Below the pieces are notes generated by a model, which did not search any database, was not told the origin of the DNA, and was given only the letters and a program-made list of their open reading frames with translations. The position numbers and the translations under genes were made by a program. This document shows positions 1-14,100 of a stretch of 64,000 bases of DNA, in pieces. Position 1 is the stretch's first letter. Every line of letters starts with the position of its first letter. The DNA is from Hofstenia miamia (Eukaryota > Xenacoelomorpha > Acoela), in assembly GCA_004352715.1 (NCBI GenBank), contig SCFE01000013.1, forward strand, positions 1,757,464 through 1,821,463, written 5' to 3'.

Positions 1-1
1 G

Positions 2-361
2 TACGGTAGAGAAGCAGCAACACTGATATCAATGCAATATCACATGTACTCTGAAAAACCAGATAACGATTACATAAGAAAAATTAAAGACCAAATAACT
101 GGAATTCACAAAGCCATGTGTCACAACACAAAGAAATCGGCGATAAGGCAAGAAAGGAACTTCAACAAAAAGATATATGGCGAACCACACAGGGTAGGGG
201 ATAAGGTTTACGCATACACTCTAATGAGAACACAAGACGTGAATCAGGTAAGAAAACTTAAAACACAGTGGTCAGGGCCATTCACAATCACACAAACACT
301 ACCCAATAACAACTATAAATTGAATGATGGAAGAATATTACATTTTCAAAATTTAAAATAA
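2..361 (+). pseudogene. Ty3/gypsy-type retrotransposon pol, C-terminal end of integrase (partial)
   Basis: An open frame enters at base 2 (reading Y-G-R-E) and stops near 360. The YGRE start is typical of the end of the integrase core. A basic stretch follows with the pattern ERNFNKKIYGEPHRVGDKVY, then GPFTITQTLPNNNYKL. This order (basic linker, 'VGD-V', 'W-GPF', 'N-Y-L') is the usual C-terminal integrase segment of Ty3/gypsy LTR elements. Reverse transcriptase, RNase H and the integrase core would lie to the left of the window. A further open stretch at 383-574 in another frame may be the element's tail but shows no domain. No LTR boundary is recognised. This is a fragment of an endogenous element, not a host gene. 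Confidence 0.7.
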
Positions 362-560
362 GCAACAGTAAATATAGAACAAGTGACTCTTGATAAAAAT
401 GCAGAATTTAAAATTATACAGGTTGATGATGGCACATATGCTGAAATGGACGATTTGGACAGTGTGAATCTAAACTTAATAGAGTTTCTTAGGCATAGCA
501 TTAGAGAGAATTTAAATATATTTGGAATGAGCATGTCATTACAAACATCTCATCAAATAC

Positions 561-755
561 ATCAGTTTGCCTAAATCCTAGAATTCAAAATGTAAAAACT
601 TTGACTGAAATGTGTTCAATTAAATTTTGTTATAAACATTTTTTGTTATTAATTATATCAATTTGCCCAAATCCTAGATATCAAAAATAAAAATTTAATC
701 AACAAATTACTTGCTCAATTTAACTTTGTCAAAAATATTTTGTTGCTATATGACG
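561..755. repeat. Diverged tandem pair, unit about 97 bp
   Basis: The motif 'TTTGCCTAAATCCTAGA' near 567 recurs as 'TTTGCCCAAATCCTAGA' near 662. Matching AT-rich text follows both, ending in TTTTGTTATTA and TTTTGTTGCTA. The unit directly follows the integrase remnant, so it may belong to the 3' end of that retroelement. Confidence 0.45.
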
Positions 756-865
756 TCCAATTGAATTGCTTCATTCCCACATGGCAAATAGCTATAGGTG
801 TTACAAGAAGTTCATGGTGTCTCATGGAAACCTCCTCTCAGCCTTGTATACCTTTGCCTTGATTA

Positions 866-899
866 CACACACATATATATATATATATAATATATATAC
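866..899. repeat. (TA)n microsatellite
   Basis: An ACACAC run passes into ATATATAT of about 30 bp. It is a simple repeat only. Confidence 0.8.
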
Positions 900-1325
900 A
901 AGAGTTGTACAATGTGTTTTTAGATGTAAATATTGTGGGTGCAGTTGAGCACTTACATGTTGAATTTCTAATCTATGATATATAAGAAAGCATCATACAT
1001 GATTACAGCCTACACAATCATTTATAAGCAACACCACATATGAAAGAAATAGTTGTGTTTTATTTATAGAACATTTGAGAGCAATAATTTTGAACAACTT
1101 TAAAAGCATTTTAATGCAACAACAAAGTTATGAAAGGCTTACAGCAGCTTTCAGTGATCAAGCTTGTTCACAAGCAACTAATACATGACAACAAACAATT
1201 GCTTGTTGATCTACATTAAATCAGACATCATATAAAGCAAGTACAAACAACTTTCATAACCCTCCTTACTATGAAGATAATATTTTTGGAAAATTTGAAT
1301 ATGCACTTTTTTGGCAAAAAGACTA

Positions 1326-1672
1326 TGGACAGGGTTTTTGAGTACTTAAAATGTTAAGAAACTTAACTCAAATATGCCCACAAAACTCAGACAGGAAATC
1401 ATCAAAACTCAATCAATAATCAATTTGAAAACACTGTAAAAATTGAGTTATCTTAAATTACAATTTCCTTACCAATTGCTAATAACTATTTTTTAGCTTA
1501 GAATTATTGTAAAATAAATGGTTTTTACTCTAAAAACTCAGTATTAGAAAAAAACTAAATTGAACACAGAATTTTCTTTAAAAAATTACTCAAACTTAAA
1601 CTCCAAAAGTAAGAACTTCAACTCAGTCTGAGTAAGTCAAACTCAACTTGAAACCCATGTCTATAGATTGTC
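1326..1672. mobile_element. MITE-like repeat, copy 1 (related to 3406-3735)
   Basis: The ends are inverted: CTATGGACAGGGTTTTTGAGT on the left, and the reverse complement of the right end, CTATAGACATGGGTTTCAAG. The interior matches a second copy at 3406-3735, for example 'AATAACTATTTT..CTTAGAATTATTGTA.AATAAATG' and 'TTGAAC.CAGAA.TTT'. The interior is rich in short words such as AACTCAA and AACTTGA. No coding capacity is seen. The superfamily is not assigned because no clean target duplication is visible. Confidence 0.5.
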
Positions 1673-3405
1673 TTTATGCCATGCACTGAGATTTGTTCAG
1701 TTTTTTTGAAATATATTTGATTTGGTAAAAAATCTACAATTTGGGTAAGAATTTGTGTAATATTTGTGCACATCAAAGCCATATATTAAAGATGTTTAAC
1801 CTAAAAATAATACAAATACTAATCTAATCTAATTGCCTTAATGCAAAATGATTCTAACAAACATGGTCTTGGGTGTTGATTGAGGTGATAAGCAAATCTG
1901 TGGTAAATATTAAGTATTTATTATTGCAAATAAGAAGTGGATTTGGGAATGAATTAGCTTGGAAAATGCTTTGTAAAATCTCTTAACTAAACTTTTTTGG
2001 AAAGTATATAAAACTACTTGCAATAAACCTAACACATTTTTCTAAATTAAAAATATCTAAGGGGGAGTAAGACAAAATTGTCAAATGATTTAAAATTATC
2101 AAAATTGTATAGTGAAGGGTTATACTATTAAAGAAGAAAGCAGTTTTGTGGAGCATATGCTGTGAGTTTAATAGGACTCTGTGTGTACATTAAGTTTTGA
2201 GTCACTCAAATTTAATTCAAGTATCTAATCTGACTTAACTCAAAATTTATGCAATAACAGTTTTGAGAAAAATCAATTCTACTGAAATTACATTGATATG
2301 ATTGAAAAACACATTGCATTCTTCACTAAATAGTTAAAATTTTCTGAATGAAATCCTCTTAAAAATATTGTTCTGGTCAATTAGGGTTCCATCATATTGT
2401 CTAGTGAATGTTTCTAACTAACATTAAACTGCTAGAGGTTATTGAAATTGTATTGCTAGTCTGTTTCTTAAAATACAAGTTTAAATTTGAATTAATTAAA
2501 TAAAATTTTAAAATAATTTAGAAACACAGGTAGCATCTGAGGCAACAATAAAAGTAACAATATTCAGTCATATCTGAAAGAGGGTTACTCCATAATTTCA
2601 TATAAAAACCTGATTGATCCCTGATTCTGCTGTTAAGCAAAACAAGTAATGATTTGTAATTAACTGCGTTTAGTGAATTCAAAAGAATACCAAAGAATCA
2701 AAGTCTACCAAATCCAAATTTCATTATCACAAAAGATTTATCACTGAGCTGATTGATTTCTCCATATAATGCTAAACCAATGCTGTGCAATGTGTCTATG
2801 TTTTTTTCATCACTAACTCAATAAATTTGTATGAAGTTTGTTGGGCTTCACACTCTATGATTAAATAGCACTAAATTGCCATGCTTTGTGAATGCCAAAA
2901 TGCATGATTTAACCACAGTGTACATGTATTTGCTTTGTTTTAACAAATTGCAATTTCAAGTTTTTAAAACTATCTGTATACCTATTCATATCCTAATGCA
3001 ACAACAGTTGAGGAAGTGGGTCACTAGAAACTATTAATCCTCTATAGTAGTTAGATTCACCAGAGCCTAATTTCTTATTCCCATTTAATCAATTAAAATA
3101 TTATGAAAATATGTAAGAGAAAAATCTAAAACACACTCAAAATTTTTACCTAATGTTTATATATGTTTAGATCATTACCTGCATGTTGTTTACATATTCA
3201 ATCATTCAAATAATTCCCCCACAACATTTTGAAACAATATATATAATAGAACAATGGGCATTTACTTTTACTGCAAAATTAACTTTTTATTATGTAATTC
3301 TAACTTCAAAATTACACCATTATTCATGAAAGTACAGAATTGGAAATAAATGCAAAATAAATATATAATATTATTAAATGTATTAATTAGATCAATTAAT
3401 TCTTG

Positions 3406-3735
3406 ATCATGGTTTTGAGAACTTGTAATGTTAAGAACTCAAACTTGAATAAGATTGCAAAACTTGATCAGAAAAACTTGAATTTGAACTTGATCAAGAA
3501 TCCACTTGCAAATTCTGTAAAAATTAAATTATTTACAATTTCAATTTCTCTACCAATCAAAAATAACTATTTTATCTTAGAATTATTGTAGAATAAATGT
3601 TCTCTACCCTAAAAAACTTGGAATTAGAAAAACCTTGATTGAACTCAGAAGTTTTTTTAAAAATCACTTGTACTAAAATTTGAATTGTAAAAACCTAAAC
3701 TAGGTCCAAGTTACTTGATCTTGACCCTTGTCTCT
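3406..3735. mobile_element. MITE-like repeat, copy 2 (related to 1326-1672)
   Basis: This stretch begins GATCATGGTTTTGAGAACTTG and ends CTTGATCTTGACCCTTGTCT, which are the inverted ends of the copy at 1326-1672 with substitutions. It shares long imperfect matches with that copy through the centre (around 3530-3660). The 62-codon ORF inside it is a by-product of the AACTTGA words and is not a gene. Confidence 0.5.
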
Positions 3736-5070
3736 TCTATGTCTACAATAATAAAAGATGTAATTTGATTATTTGCTTTGATATTCATTGCTACTAAACC
3801 CAGATACCTGCTGCAAAACTTAATTATTGGTATTTGATGTTAGTCTCTACTAAAAACAATTAATCCTCACAGTTATATAACATATTATACTATGTTGTCT
3901 CTAAATGAAATTACAATGAAGTACATCACTTTCTACTATTTCATAATATTTTTCTTTAGCATCAAGTAATGTATGAGGCAGTCCTTTCACTAACTTAGTG
4001 ACATCAGAATTTTTATGTGAGTGGTATATTTATGTAACAGATGTAAAACAATTATGAATGCAAAATTTCTGCTAAATTTGTCCAATAATGTTCAAAGAAA
4101 AGAAATTTTGGAAAAATCTATAAATAATTAAAATTGTGTAAATTCATGGTTGAAAATTAACTAATATATAGGTAATATAATTATAAATGTAGGTTTTAAA
4201 TTTTATGTAGGGCATGTGCAACAAATATTTTCATGGACAAATTTTCTAATGTCACTAATCTTATCTCAATGAGACAAAAGTCATAAAAACATTGAATTTG
4301 TTTGTTGGAAGTATTGAATATGCTTTCAGAATGATATTAACTAAATCAAACAGTAACTATTTTGTTTCAATATTTAGAAATATGCATACATGATCTTCTG
4401 CTAAGGTGACAAAATTCTTTGTGAATTTGGATGATAATGTATTTTGTTTGGTAGTAGTTTTGCTAAAATTTGGTATTAATGTCAATCACATCAACAAGCA
4501 AGCTTGCTACCTGAAATTAGAAGTTTGATTGCTCTTTCAATAGATTGAGTGTAGTATTCACATTTTCCAAAGCATAACAACTTTTTGTATATTTCCAGCC
4601 TAGAAATGTTTTTCATTGCAATCACATATTTCAAAATAGTTAGTTGTATATAATTTAATGCCAGAACACTATAAAGTTCACACATGATATCATCAAAATG
4701 TATTTTATTGATACCATCAACTTTTTTATATTGGAAATAATTTCATATTTGGGATAGAATTAAGTGTGTACATTTATATATGTTGGTTCAGACTTGTTGT
4801 CAAACCACATTAGTACACTAATAATTATAAATATTTCCAAGTATTTTGCATTGTCATATTACACTCACTAACATCTACTTTGCATTTGCTTGGTCATAGT
4901 AGGCCATCTTGCTCTTGAGCATTCACAGAAATTCAGTGAAGAGGCTAACATCAAATCAAATTTCTATTCAATTTATTATTACATTAATACTTCCATTTCA
5001 ACAATATCTAAGCGCTAATTTTAAATATTTCACCACTTTAGTCATGACCATTTTTTAATTTTTTTCAATC
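3736..5070. other. AT-rich non-coding DNA upstream of synaptogyrin
   Basis: No ORF with recognisable protein similarity, no repeat ends and no RNA gene are seen. It should contain the promoter and any 5' untranslated exon of the synaptogyrin gene, but no promoter motif can be named from the sequence. Confidence 0.4.
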
Positions 5071-5085
5071 AGTGGTTTTTTTAAA
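5061..5085 (+). promoter_or_regulatory. Splice acceptor 13 nt before the synaptogyrin start codon
   Basis: A T-rich tract ending in CAATCAG (AG at 5071-5072) stands just before the ATG at 5086. It is either the 3' end of an intron in the 5' UTR or a spliced-leader trans-splice acceptor. The other host gene (61087) has the same arrangement. RNA data would be needed to tell these apart. Confidence 0.45.
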
Positions 5086-5187
5086 ATGTCAACCTTAGGA
5101 GCTTATGGGGCCGGAATGGCCGGTAGAACTTTCGATCCTTTAGCTTATATTAAAAAACGTCAAGTTCTTATAAGGATATTATGTGCG
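5086..5187 (+). CDS. SYNGR: Synaptogyrin exon 1 (residues 1-34)
   Basis: The ATG at 5086 opens the conserved cytosolic N-terminus with Gly-Ala-Tyr-Gly-Ala-Gly and Phe-Asp-Pro, then the start of membrane segment 1. The exon ends in phase 0 before a GTATGT donor at 5188. Confidence 0.92.
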
Positions 5188-8100
5188 GTATGTTTGTAGT
5201 TACACATATATTCCTTTGGAACTATAATAGTTTTCAGAAGTTTTAGAGTTGCTTATTTTATTAAAAAATTAAGTTATCTTTGCAGTTACAATTTCCCAGG
5301 CAATAAGTTGTGCATCAAAATTTTATGTATTGCTTTAGAGATAATATTTTCGCTATATTCAGTGACTTCGATCTAAATTTCTATGAAATTTTGTATACTA
5401 TCTTAAATAGCTATTTAACTAATTAATTTGGGAACATTATTGTTCGTACTAGTGATTGTAGACCGGCTTTCATTTATTTATTGTGTAAACCTACCTCAGC
5501 TTATGCAATTTGAATGCTTGAGAACAGATATCGGATCGGCATTATTGTAGTGCAGTGCAATGGTTGTGTGAAGTGTTAGGATTAATTTAATAACATCATA
5601 CGATTTCATTCCAATTGGGTCCCCTAAAGCATTTTATTTATTTATTAAAAAATTCATAAAAAAACCTACATTTGCTACAAAAAATCTTAGTGGTTTGCTC
5701 ATATGATGGATAATTATCCACACTTTCTATCGATCATTGCCAAACCTCACGTTCATTATCCATGCATCGCAAGACTCACGTGAACTATTTACCATCTTAT
5801 CAAGGGTTAGGGTTAGGGTTTAAGAAACTATGTCGTTTATCTTAATTCTGCAAGGCTTTTGATAAGGTCTCTCACTACCTTTCACTGTGCAAACATCGAA
5901 AGTTCGGAAATGGGTGTCATTTCCTGTGATTACTTTCCTACTATCTGGGTAAGAGAAGACAGTGTATAAACGGCCGGCTTTTTTCTTTTGTTGTTGTTAG
6001 TGGAATTCCTTAAGGATCCTCATTGAGCCTATTGCCGTTATTTTCTTATTGACAATTTACCAAATATTTGCACGTCCCCTCCAATGGTTTTATTTGTTGG
6101 TGATAGCAAATCCAGATTCCTAAATCTTACTTGTCAGTAGAAGTTTCTAGATAATTGCATTCGATGGAGCACTAAAAATCAAATGATTTCAATAAGAATA
6201 AAACTTCTTCCTTGAATTCTCAAAAAAAGTAGAATTTGAACAGGTTGTTTATACAATTTACCTTGTAAAGGATTATAGAGTTACTATCTGCAATAATTTG
6301 TCTAGATCACTGTAGATTAAAAATAGTTCAATACGTAATGTAACTATTTCGCACTGTAACGTACAATTCCATCGAATACCTCTTCATTCATAAAAATCCT
6401 ATATTTTGTCTGAATTATATTACTCTTCGTCTCTCTGTTTTCCAAATACCACCAATTTAAAAAGAATGAATATATGATGAAAATGATTATGTTCCTGTGG
6501 CACTGGAACTGGAGGTTTTGAACATATTGTATTTCAAGAAATTCTTTAGAGCATATGGAACTGGAGGTTTTGAACATATTGTATTTCAAGAAATTCTTTA
6601 GAGCATATTATTTTAATATTTGAAATTTCATCATTGAGGTATAAGACAAAATACAATTTGGGTCATAGGGAAAACGATTATTGTCAATTACTAGATCCAG
6701 AATCAAGAAATAGGATGATTGGTTTATTGGAGACTGATAAACACATTACATACGAAATCTGAACTACATTTGATGTTCTTTTGAGACCTTTTTCCCACAA
6801 ACACTTAAACCCTTAATCAACTAAATTTTAAATTGATAAATAATTTGCAATTGGCCGTGTCGCCATCATAAAAATGACCGTGTTTCATAAATAAAATTAA
6901 CTTATGTGTTAATCGTAAAGCAATATATTGCAAACTAAATATAAAGAATATAATCTTGCTCATCTTGGGACTAATTAAACCTCTGTATTCAAACGTCAGT
7001 CGCCCAAATCTGCTTGCTCTTGTCAGATTTGTTACTTAATAGGGAACCAAATTTCACTAACTCACAGACATGGTACTCTGATGCTTCTACTTATGGTCTT
7101 GGCTCTGTAATGGTTTCTAAAGACATGCCATTATTTTATAATATGGAGATATCCTCAGAATACCAAAATAGTCACATATATGTTAAAGAAATGATGGCGC
7201 TATTTGTTACGTGTGGTCTAGCAAGTGAAGGCTCTACTGTTTACACGGACTCCCTTCCGCTGTATTACTTGCCGAGAAAAGGCAAAGTACTGCAATATAA
7301 TGTTTTAGAACTGTCAAATGCGCTTAACATTTTAATATAATTTAAGATTATTATTGCAAAATGAGTACCGAGCATGTACAACTTAGCAGGTGTTCCATCT
7401 AGGAATTTAAATCAATTTGACCATTTGTACAAAGGCGTCACTGTTCACCACTCTAAGTACGGCTTTGCACCACTTTGATTTACATATAAAAGGAAGAACA
7501 GTGATGAAATTTTAGTTCCGCCGCTTTGTATCCGAAAGAAGAGAAAATTAGTGAAATTTCGTTTCTAGGAATATCAATAAAGAATCCTAAGACATTAGCA
7601 AAGGCGATCAGTGATCGTAGAAAAATAATACCACACGATTCGATAAACTGTAAATATTCACTGATATGTGGGAGAACATCTATATGAAACATCAGCACAA
7701 TATTATATATGTGAAACGACGCTAAACTGCAAAGCTTCTTCAATGGAAAACGAGATAGTTAAGGAACATCTGCCAGACAAGTGGTGAGACTTCCAATCCC
7801 ATTGGTAATCGATTAAAGAAATAGCGTTTTCCATTCGAACATAAAAAGGTTGTTTTATATCTGTCACGAGGAGAACTTCCAGATGGTAAAAGGCGGCATG
7901 AAGATCCAAAGATTTATTGTTACACTTAAGTGACCTCCCCATTTATTTTGTATTGGTTGTATTCTCGTGAGTCTAGGATTTAAATTTATTACCCCAATCT
8001 ATGATTTTATCTGTTAGTAAAATATCAAAGTTTTGCCTATAATGCAAGTATTTTTTATTGGTATCTGAAATTGGCAACGACTAAATTTCAATTGCTGTTT

Positions 8101-11100
8101 TTAGCAGCTTGTATTGCTTAAATGCGATTTTATTTTTCCACAGAAAAAATACTTTCTAAGGAATGCATGGCGACATGCATTTTGCAAATGCGATTATTAG
8201 ATGAATATTTTTGAAATTCGTCATTTATTTTCATGATCCTAAACCCCACAATATCTTTGTCGTACATTTCTTTCGACATTTCATTAGTTAATCGCTTTGA
8301 GCAATAAATTCACACTATTTTGTATAATTTCATTATTTGCATTGATACGAGTAAATTCGCACATAGCATTTGTATTTTATTTAAGAAATCATTCCCACTA
8401 ATTGGTTTTTGGCCTGCTCCTCAGAAATAAAATTTGGAAAACTGTTTTGTATTCCAAAAATGCGTAAACTATTAGACGAATATGAATTAAAACTACCCTC
8501 TATAAGAGAATTAATGAGATTTTACAAAAAAGTTAAGCTGAGTTCATTGAGAAGCGGTTCGGAAATTCGTGAAAAAACTGCTTTATTGAGAAGAATAAGC
8601 TAGACCTAGAACGACTGTTTGGTTGGGAGAGGTGCAATTGTAGGTACATTATACGAATAAAACTCGTAGTCTTTCATTGTTGGGTACGTATTGATCAATT
8701 AATAGGTGTTCCCAAAGCACTGAGAAATGTCATTAATGAACCAATATTGAGTTGAGGACGGATGCTCATGTGTGCTTTATTGGGTCATGTACGATCAATA
8801 ACATTAGTTAAAAGTAGTCACTCATGCACTCGTTTTATTGAATATTGGAAAGTATATGCTTATTGGCTATGTAGATTGCTCTTAATATATGTCGAATTTT
8901 GTCATTTTTTATTCAAAGAATATATATTTTTAATATGTTTTTATTTTATTAAATCATTTCTTTAGGTAATGAGTGTTGTTGTCTTTGGATGCATTTCAAC
9001 GGGTGGCTGGATGACGCTTCCTGGTTCAACAGAAGAAGTTTGTCAAGTGAATGGAGATAATTTTGCTTGCCGCTTTTCTGTTTTTATAGGTACCAGTCCA
9101 GCAACGTGTATTTATATTTTGTGTTTATTTAGGTGTTTGTGCATTTTTGGGATGCATAATTTTTCTCATTATTGATGCATTATTCGATCATTTTTCAAAT
9201 ATCAAACATCGTAAATATGCAGTTCTCTCTGATATGGTGTTTTCAGGTATATATTGCTTTCAAGATTTCCATAGTTCATTATTTGTTGAGTATGTTTAAT
9301 TAATTTTCTATTAGATTTTGGTGAAATTAGCTCCGTCGGTAGGATAATGCTTTGTAAAATATCATATAATCCAATAGTTCCATCGATTATAATCCCTTTT
9401 AATTTAAATTTATACAATGTGTTATAAACTGGGCGTGCTTCCGTTCTCAGTTACGGTATTGATTTTGACTGGAAATGTATTTTAAAGCTTTAATCTACGA
9501 TATTGAAACGTCTGAACAGTTAATATTTCTTGAAATGTCTTCGTAAGAAATTATTTGAATTGATTCGTTAAAACATAATTTTTGCTTATTTTGTAGTGTA
9601 ATTTATCTTACAACTACTAATTATTGATTGCACAATTTTCTAAGGAATTTAATTGACTTATGCTGCTGAATTCCTCCGAGTATTTAAAAGGTTTTTAATC
9701 GAAAACCAAGGAGATTATTTTTTGAATGCCGAAATTGTTCTTCAGAACTGAGCGCCATTATAAAGTAAAGCCGGTTGGTCGCTGAACTGAGTTGAATTTA
9801 AACATCATAATTCATTACACTTGCATTAGTAAAAATATGTAATAGGACAATGTACAAAATTTTATGCATGATATATTTTTGTTGAATTTCTAATTCTACT
9901 ATAAAGTATATCACTTGTAGTACTACCAAATCTATTTTTACGCTATTCTATTAGTTCACCATTATTCTAGTCAAAACAATGTATGCATGATTTAGAATTA
10001 ATGTNNNNNNNNNNNNNNNNNNNNNAATTTCTAATTCTACTATAAAGTATATCACTTGTAGTACTACCAAATCTATTTTTACGCTATTCTATTAGTTCAC
10101 CATTATTCTAGTCAAAACAATGTATGCATGATTTAGAATTAATGTGATCATTGTGTAAGAACCGCAATTTTCTTATTGGTTGACATTGAAATGCCTTTCG
10201 AATGACGACATTTGACATACAGAAACGTTAGTGATAAAAATGATTTCAGTCATCAATTATTAATGAACTTTGCATTTCATCTTTTAAGTCTAAATATTTA
10301 ATTTCCATTTAACCGTCTTCCAAAGTCTGTTTGTTCCTACTCATTTTTCAAACTCAAAGCACATCTACCGTAAATGGGCTTTGTTGTTTCTAATTAATTA
10401 TTATTGTGCAAATTGTTTACTTTATTCTTTCATAGTTCACATTGTATGCTAGCGTCTGTTGATTCGTTTCTCGGCCATTCTCATTTAGTTAAGTAGCGGG
10501 AAACTCAATCTCCTTTTCCATTAGTTAGTTTGGATCTTTTCCGAAATGCGTTCTCTTGAGATATAGAAACTCGTTATTGAAAGTCGATGAAAGAATCGTT
10601 GCATAATATGCAAAGCAACAACTACCGTCACACAAATGCTTTGTGTTTCGTCTCTATAATAGGATTTGCAATAACTGGGAGTTACATTTATTCTTTAATT
10701 TGAAGTTAACCAGTGGCTTGCGCATGTGGGCCTTGGGTACTCCTGCCTTTTTTCAGAATTTTGATAAACTCTTTAATAATTATTAAATGTCAATAAAACG
10801 AAACATATGAACAAGACTTCAACTAAATGCGCAACATGAACTTCTAATATTTTGCAATAAATTGACCCAATGGAAATAATCTAATGATAAATTTGGAATC
10901 AGTCCATTGACGTAGAAACAAAACTTAATTCGGTGTTGTTTGTTATTGATAGTGCACTTTTACAAATTTCTGTGAATTTGTGGAAATAGGCTAATACAAT
11001 GGCACATGTAAATAGTATAAAGTTAGCTGTTCATTATTACTGATTGTTCAGAATGTTTATTCAGATTTGTTAGTATTAGAATAAAGATAGTATATATATT

Positions 11101-14100
11101 CAATTAGTATTTTCTGCATGTTTTGCCAATGACACTGTTCCGAAATTTCAATTGCGTATGTACAAAGGGAGATGGAACTGAAACTGGTTGCGAATAAGCA
11201 TAAATAAAAATGTTCCTATTTAGGGTCATTTCTAAACTCATGCAAATATTATTTTTCGCTCCGACATATTTACAAAAATTGCTCTATGAATGATTTACTG
11301 TACCTAGACCTATGAAACTGCTTTAGTCATTTAGAAGTTTTCACAATTTTCACACAAAATTTCGCTCAATGTGTACTTAAAATCTTACAAAGCATTATTT
11401 TACGTGAATTGTAGTTTTTTTGCACATCATTGTCTGAGGCGAAATTCATCCGTCTAAGAGATGTAGTGCTGCATAGTAGTTTCTTTGATGGGCACTGTTA
11501 GGGTATTATTTTTTTTCGTTCTATCAATTTTACCTGCCATTTGTTTCTTGCGTGTTGTGAAAAGTTCCGAATGATAGTATTTGAGAGACTTTCAAATTCA
11601 TTGGAATTTCGAAATATATGTTAGTCATACACGCACATGGTTTAGTCTTTTAAAATTGTCATATATAAACAATTTTGACATTTCTATTTACATAGCTATG
11701 ATTAAGTCGAATATGATCCCTCATTCTTCCTTTGTAATCTCTTGAAACCGCACAAGAGTGAATAAGTGGCGTTTGTCGTTTACTGCGAAATTCATTTTTC
11801 TTGCCATTAGCAGTATTTTCTCTATTCATATGAAAAGCTTGTTGGTTGTCATGAACTATAGCTATTTAAATATTTATTAATACGATATAGATATCCCATA
11901 TTTCCATTGGTTAATAGCATCCTGAATTAAGGTGAAATATTTTCAATTTTGATGAACATTTCAATTAAGTTGGCCTCAAAAGAGGCTATGGCTGTGGATA
12001 GATTAGTTCTTAAAATAGTAACTAATAAATCCTCTTATTGATTTTCATTTGTGTGAGTTTAAGGATTGTATAATGCCATTCTCACAGGATTAGCAAACAA
12101 CAGGTGATAGAATTAACATTTACACTGCTAATTTTTCTTCCTGATTTTAGTTACTGTCTTTTAAAATTTTAACTTTAAAATGTTTAGCTATTTTCGCGTT
12201 TCCATAAAGGTCTTTATACTACTAAAATTTGGTATTCTTACTATTGAGATTATGCCTTATTAACTGACTGCCTATAAGGTTAAAGTGAAATTTAAAGCTG
12301 GCAATATTTTCTCTAATTGTCGGATTTTCTAACATCTTTATTTGCACGTATAGATTTTGTTCTAAAATGTCATTTGTTTATGTAGCATGCATACACTAGT
12401 GGTAAAATTCTTTATTATACGTCATATTTAATCCTCCGTGCATTTTTTCCAGCTGCAACCATTGCCGTGACATCAATTAATGCGTCACTCGCTAACTATA
12501 GCGTTCCTTTCCTTTTCCCAGTAATGACTCAGCGATTTATTTTCTCGATATTTCATACTGTTTTCTTTTCCCTCCATCCTTACGGTTAATCAGCACCTGT
12601 ATTTTATTTTATCAGCCGAATTCTCCTAATGAAAATTTTACACTGAACTAATTGAATGAACGTTACAATTTTTAACTGTTCTGTATATTGTGTTCATGTT
12701 AACTCTGATATCGAAGTTGGCCAATGTTTTAATGGACAACCATAAATTACTAAGGATCATATGAAAGCTATTGCGAATAATGTAGGATGGAATGTTTAAT
12801 TTATATGTATATTTGTCAATTTTCCCTTGTAAATTAAATATGCAACCTTTAGTGCTTTTCGGGGCTGTGATACACCAATGTCGTTTGAATTGTAATCTTA
12901 AAAATCCTCTTTAATAGATTTTTTTGCTATTTCGGTTGTAGAAATATTTTTTCGGATCAACTTTTCTTTAGAAATTTATTCACAATTGGACGCGAGGTCC
13001 GAAACATATTGGCAGGTATGGCGGTGCCAATTTGTTTAAGTAATTCTACTAAATTTGCGATTTTTCTACTGGTTTTATGTTGTTTGAAATTTTGTTATAT
13101 ACATGGTTTTTATCTATGCATTTATTTTTGACTGATTCCTATCACTATTTGACACCCTCATTGTGCTATGATTTCAATATTCTTTAAAGATCAATGTGGA
13201 AGAGCAACCGAGCAAACAGATCTGACAATATTGAGAAATTCTAACCAAATTGCTCCTGCCTATGTTACTGATAGCTGAAAACGCGGTTATAAATCTAGGC
13301 CCGGTCCAACTGATCCTGCATGGCCAACAGCTAGCTGGATTGTTAATCTTAATTCCTTTGGCTAAAGTTAACTTTTGGAAAGCATTTTAATTTTATGAAC
13401 AATTTAATACGTTTTAGCTACTCTGGCTACATGCCAATTTCAAATTTTGTATGAAAATCGAAAGTCTCCATTACACTAAATGTATATAGCTAGTATATTT
13501 AACAACAACCCACAATTTGTCAAAGAAGCTATTTCATAAATTCTTAACTTTTCGATGTAATTGACGGACAATTTCACTATATTCTACTGACCAATTCTAG
13601 TCCCATTGGATTTACTGGAACTTCAGAATATATCACATATTTTTCTCAATTTTGTTAAAATAGCAGTTCTGCCTATGGACCATGTGATAAGAACTTATGA
13701 TACGGGTGGGTATTAAATGCAATGGTCCATCCGGGACTGAATCCAATAATATACTTATATCGGACGGATTTCACTACTTTCAAGTGAGCTGATACACTGT
13801 CCAACAAATTTCAACTTCTGAAAGCCGTGAAATGTCGTCTGCTAGTTCATTCACGCTCATTTCATTTCTGCAGAATATTTTTGTCTATCACTTTTGGATA
13901 GGGCCTGTTCCGTAAACTGTACCCATGAAAATAGTCTCATTGGTTTGTCCGTGCCCGTATGCTAAGCCCGTTATGTTATTTAACTAAAATTGCTTGATGC
14001 AACAAAAAAACCTTAACTGCTATTAAAAAGAAGCAAAATTAAACTTTCGTAACCATCAATGAACTATAAAATCATAATTAAGTTCCGTTTTGAGCAAATT

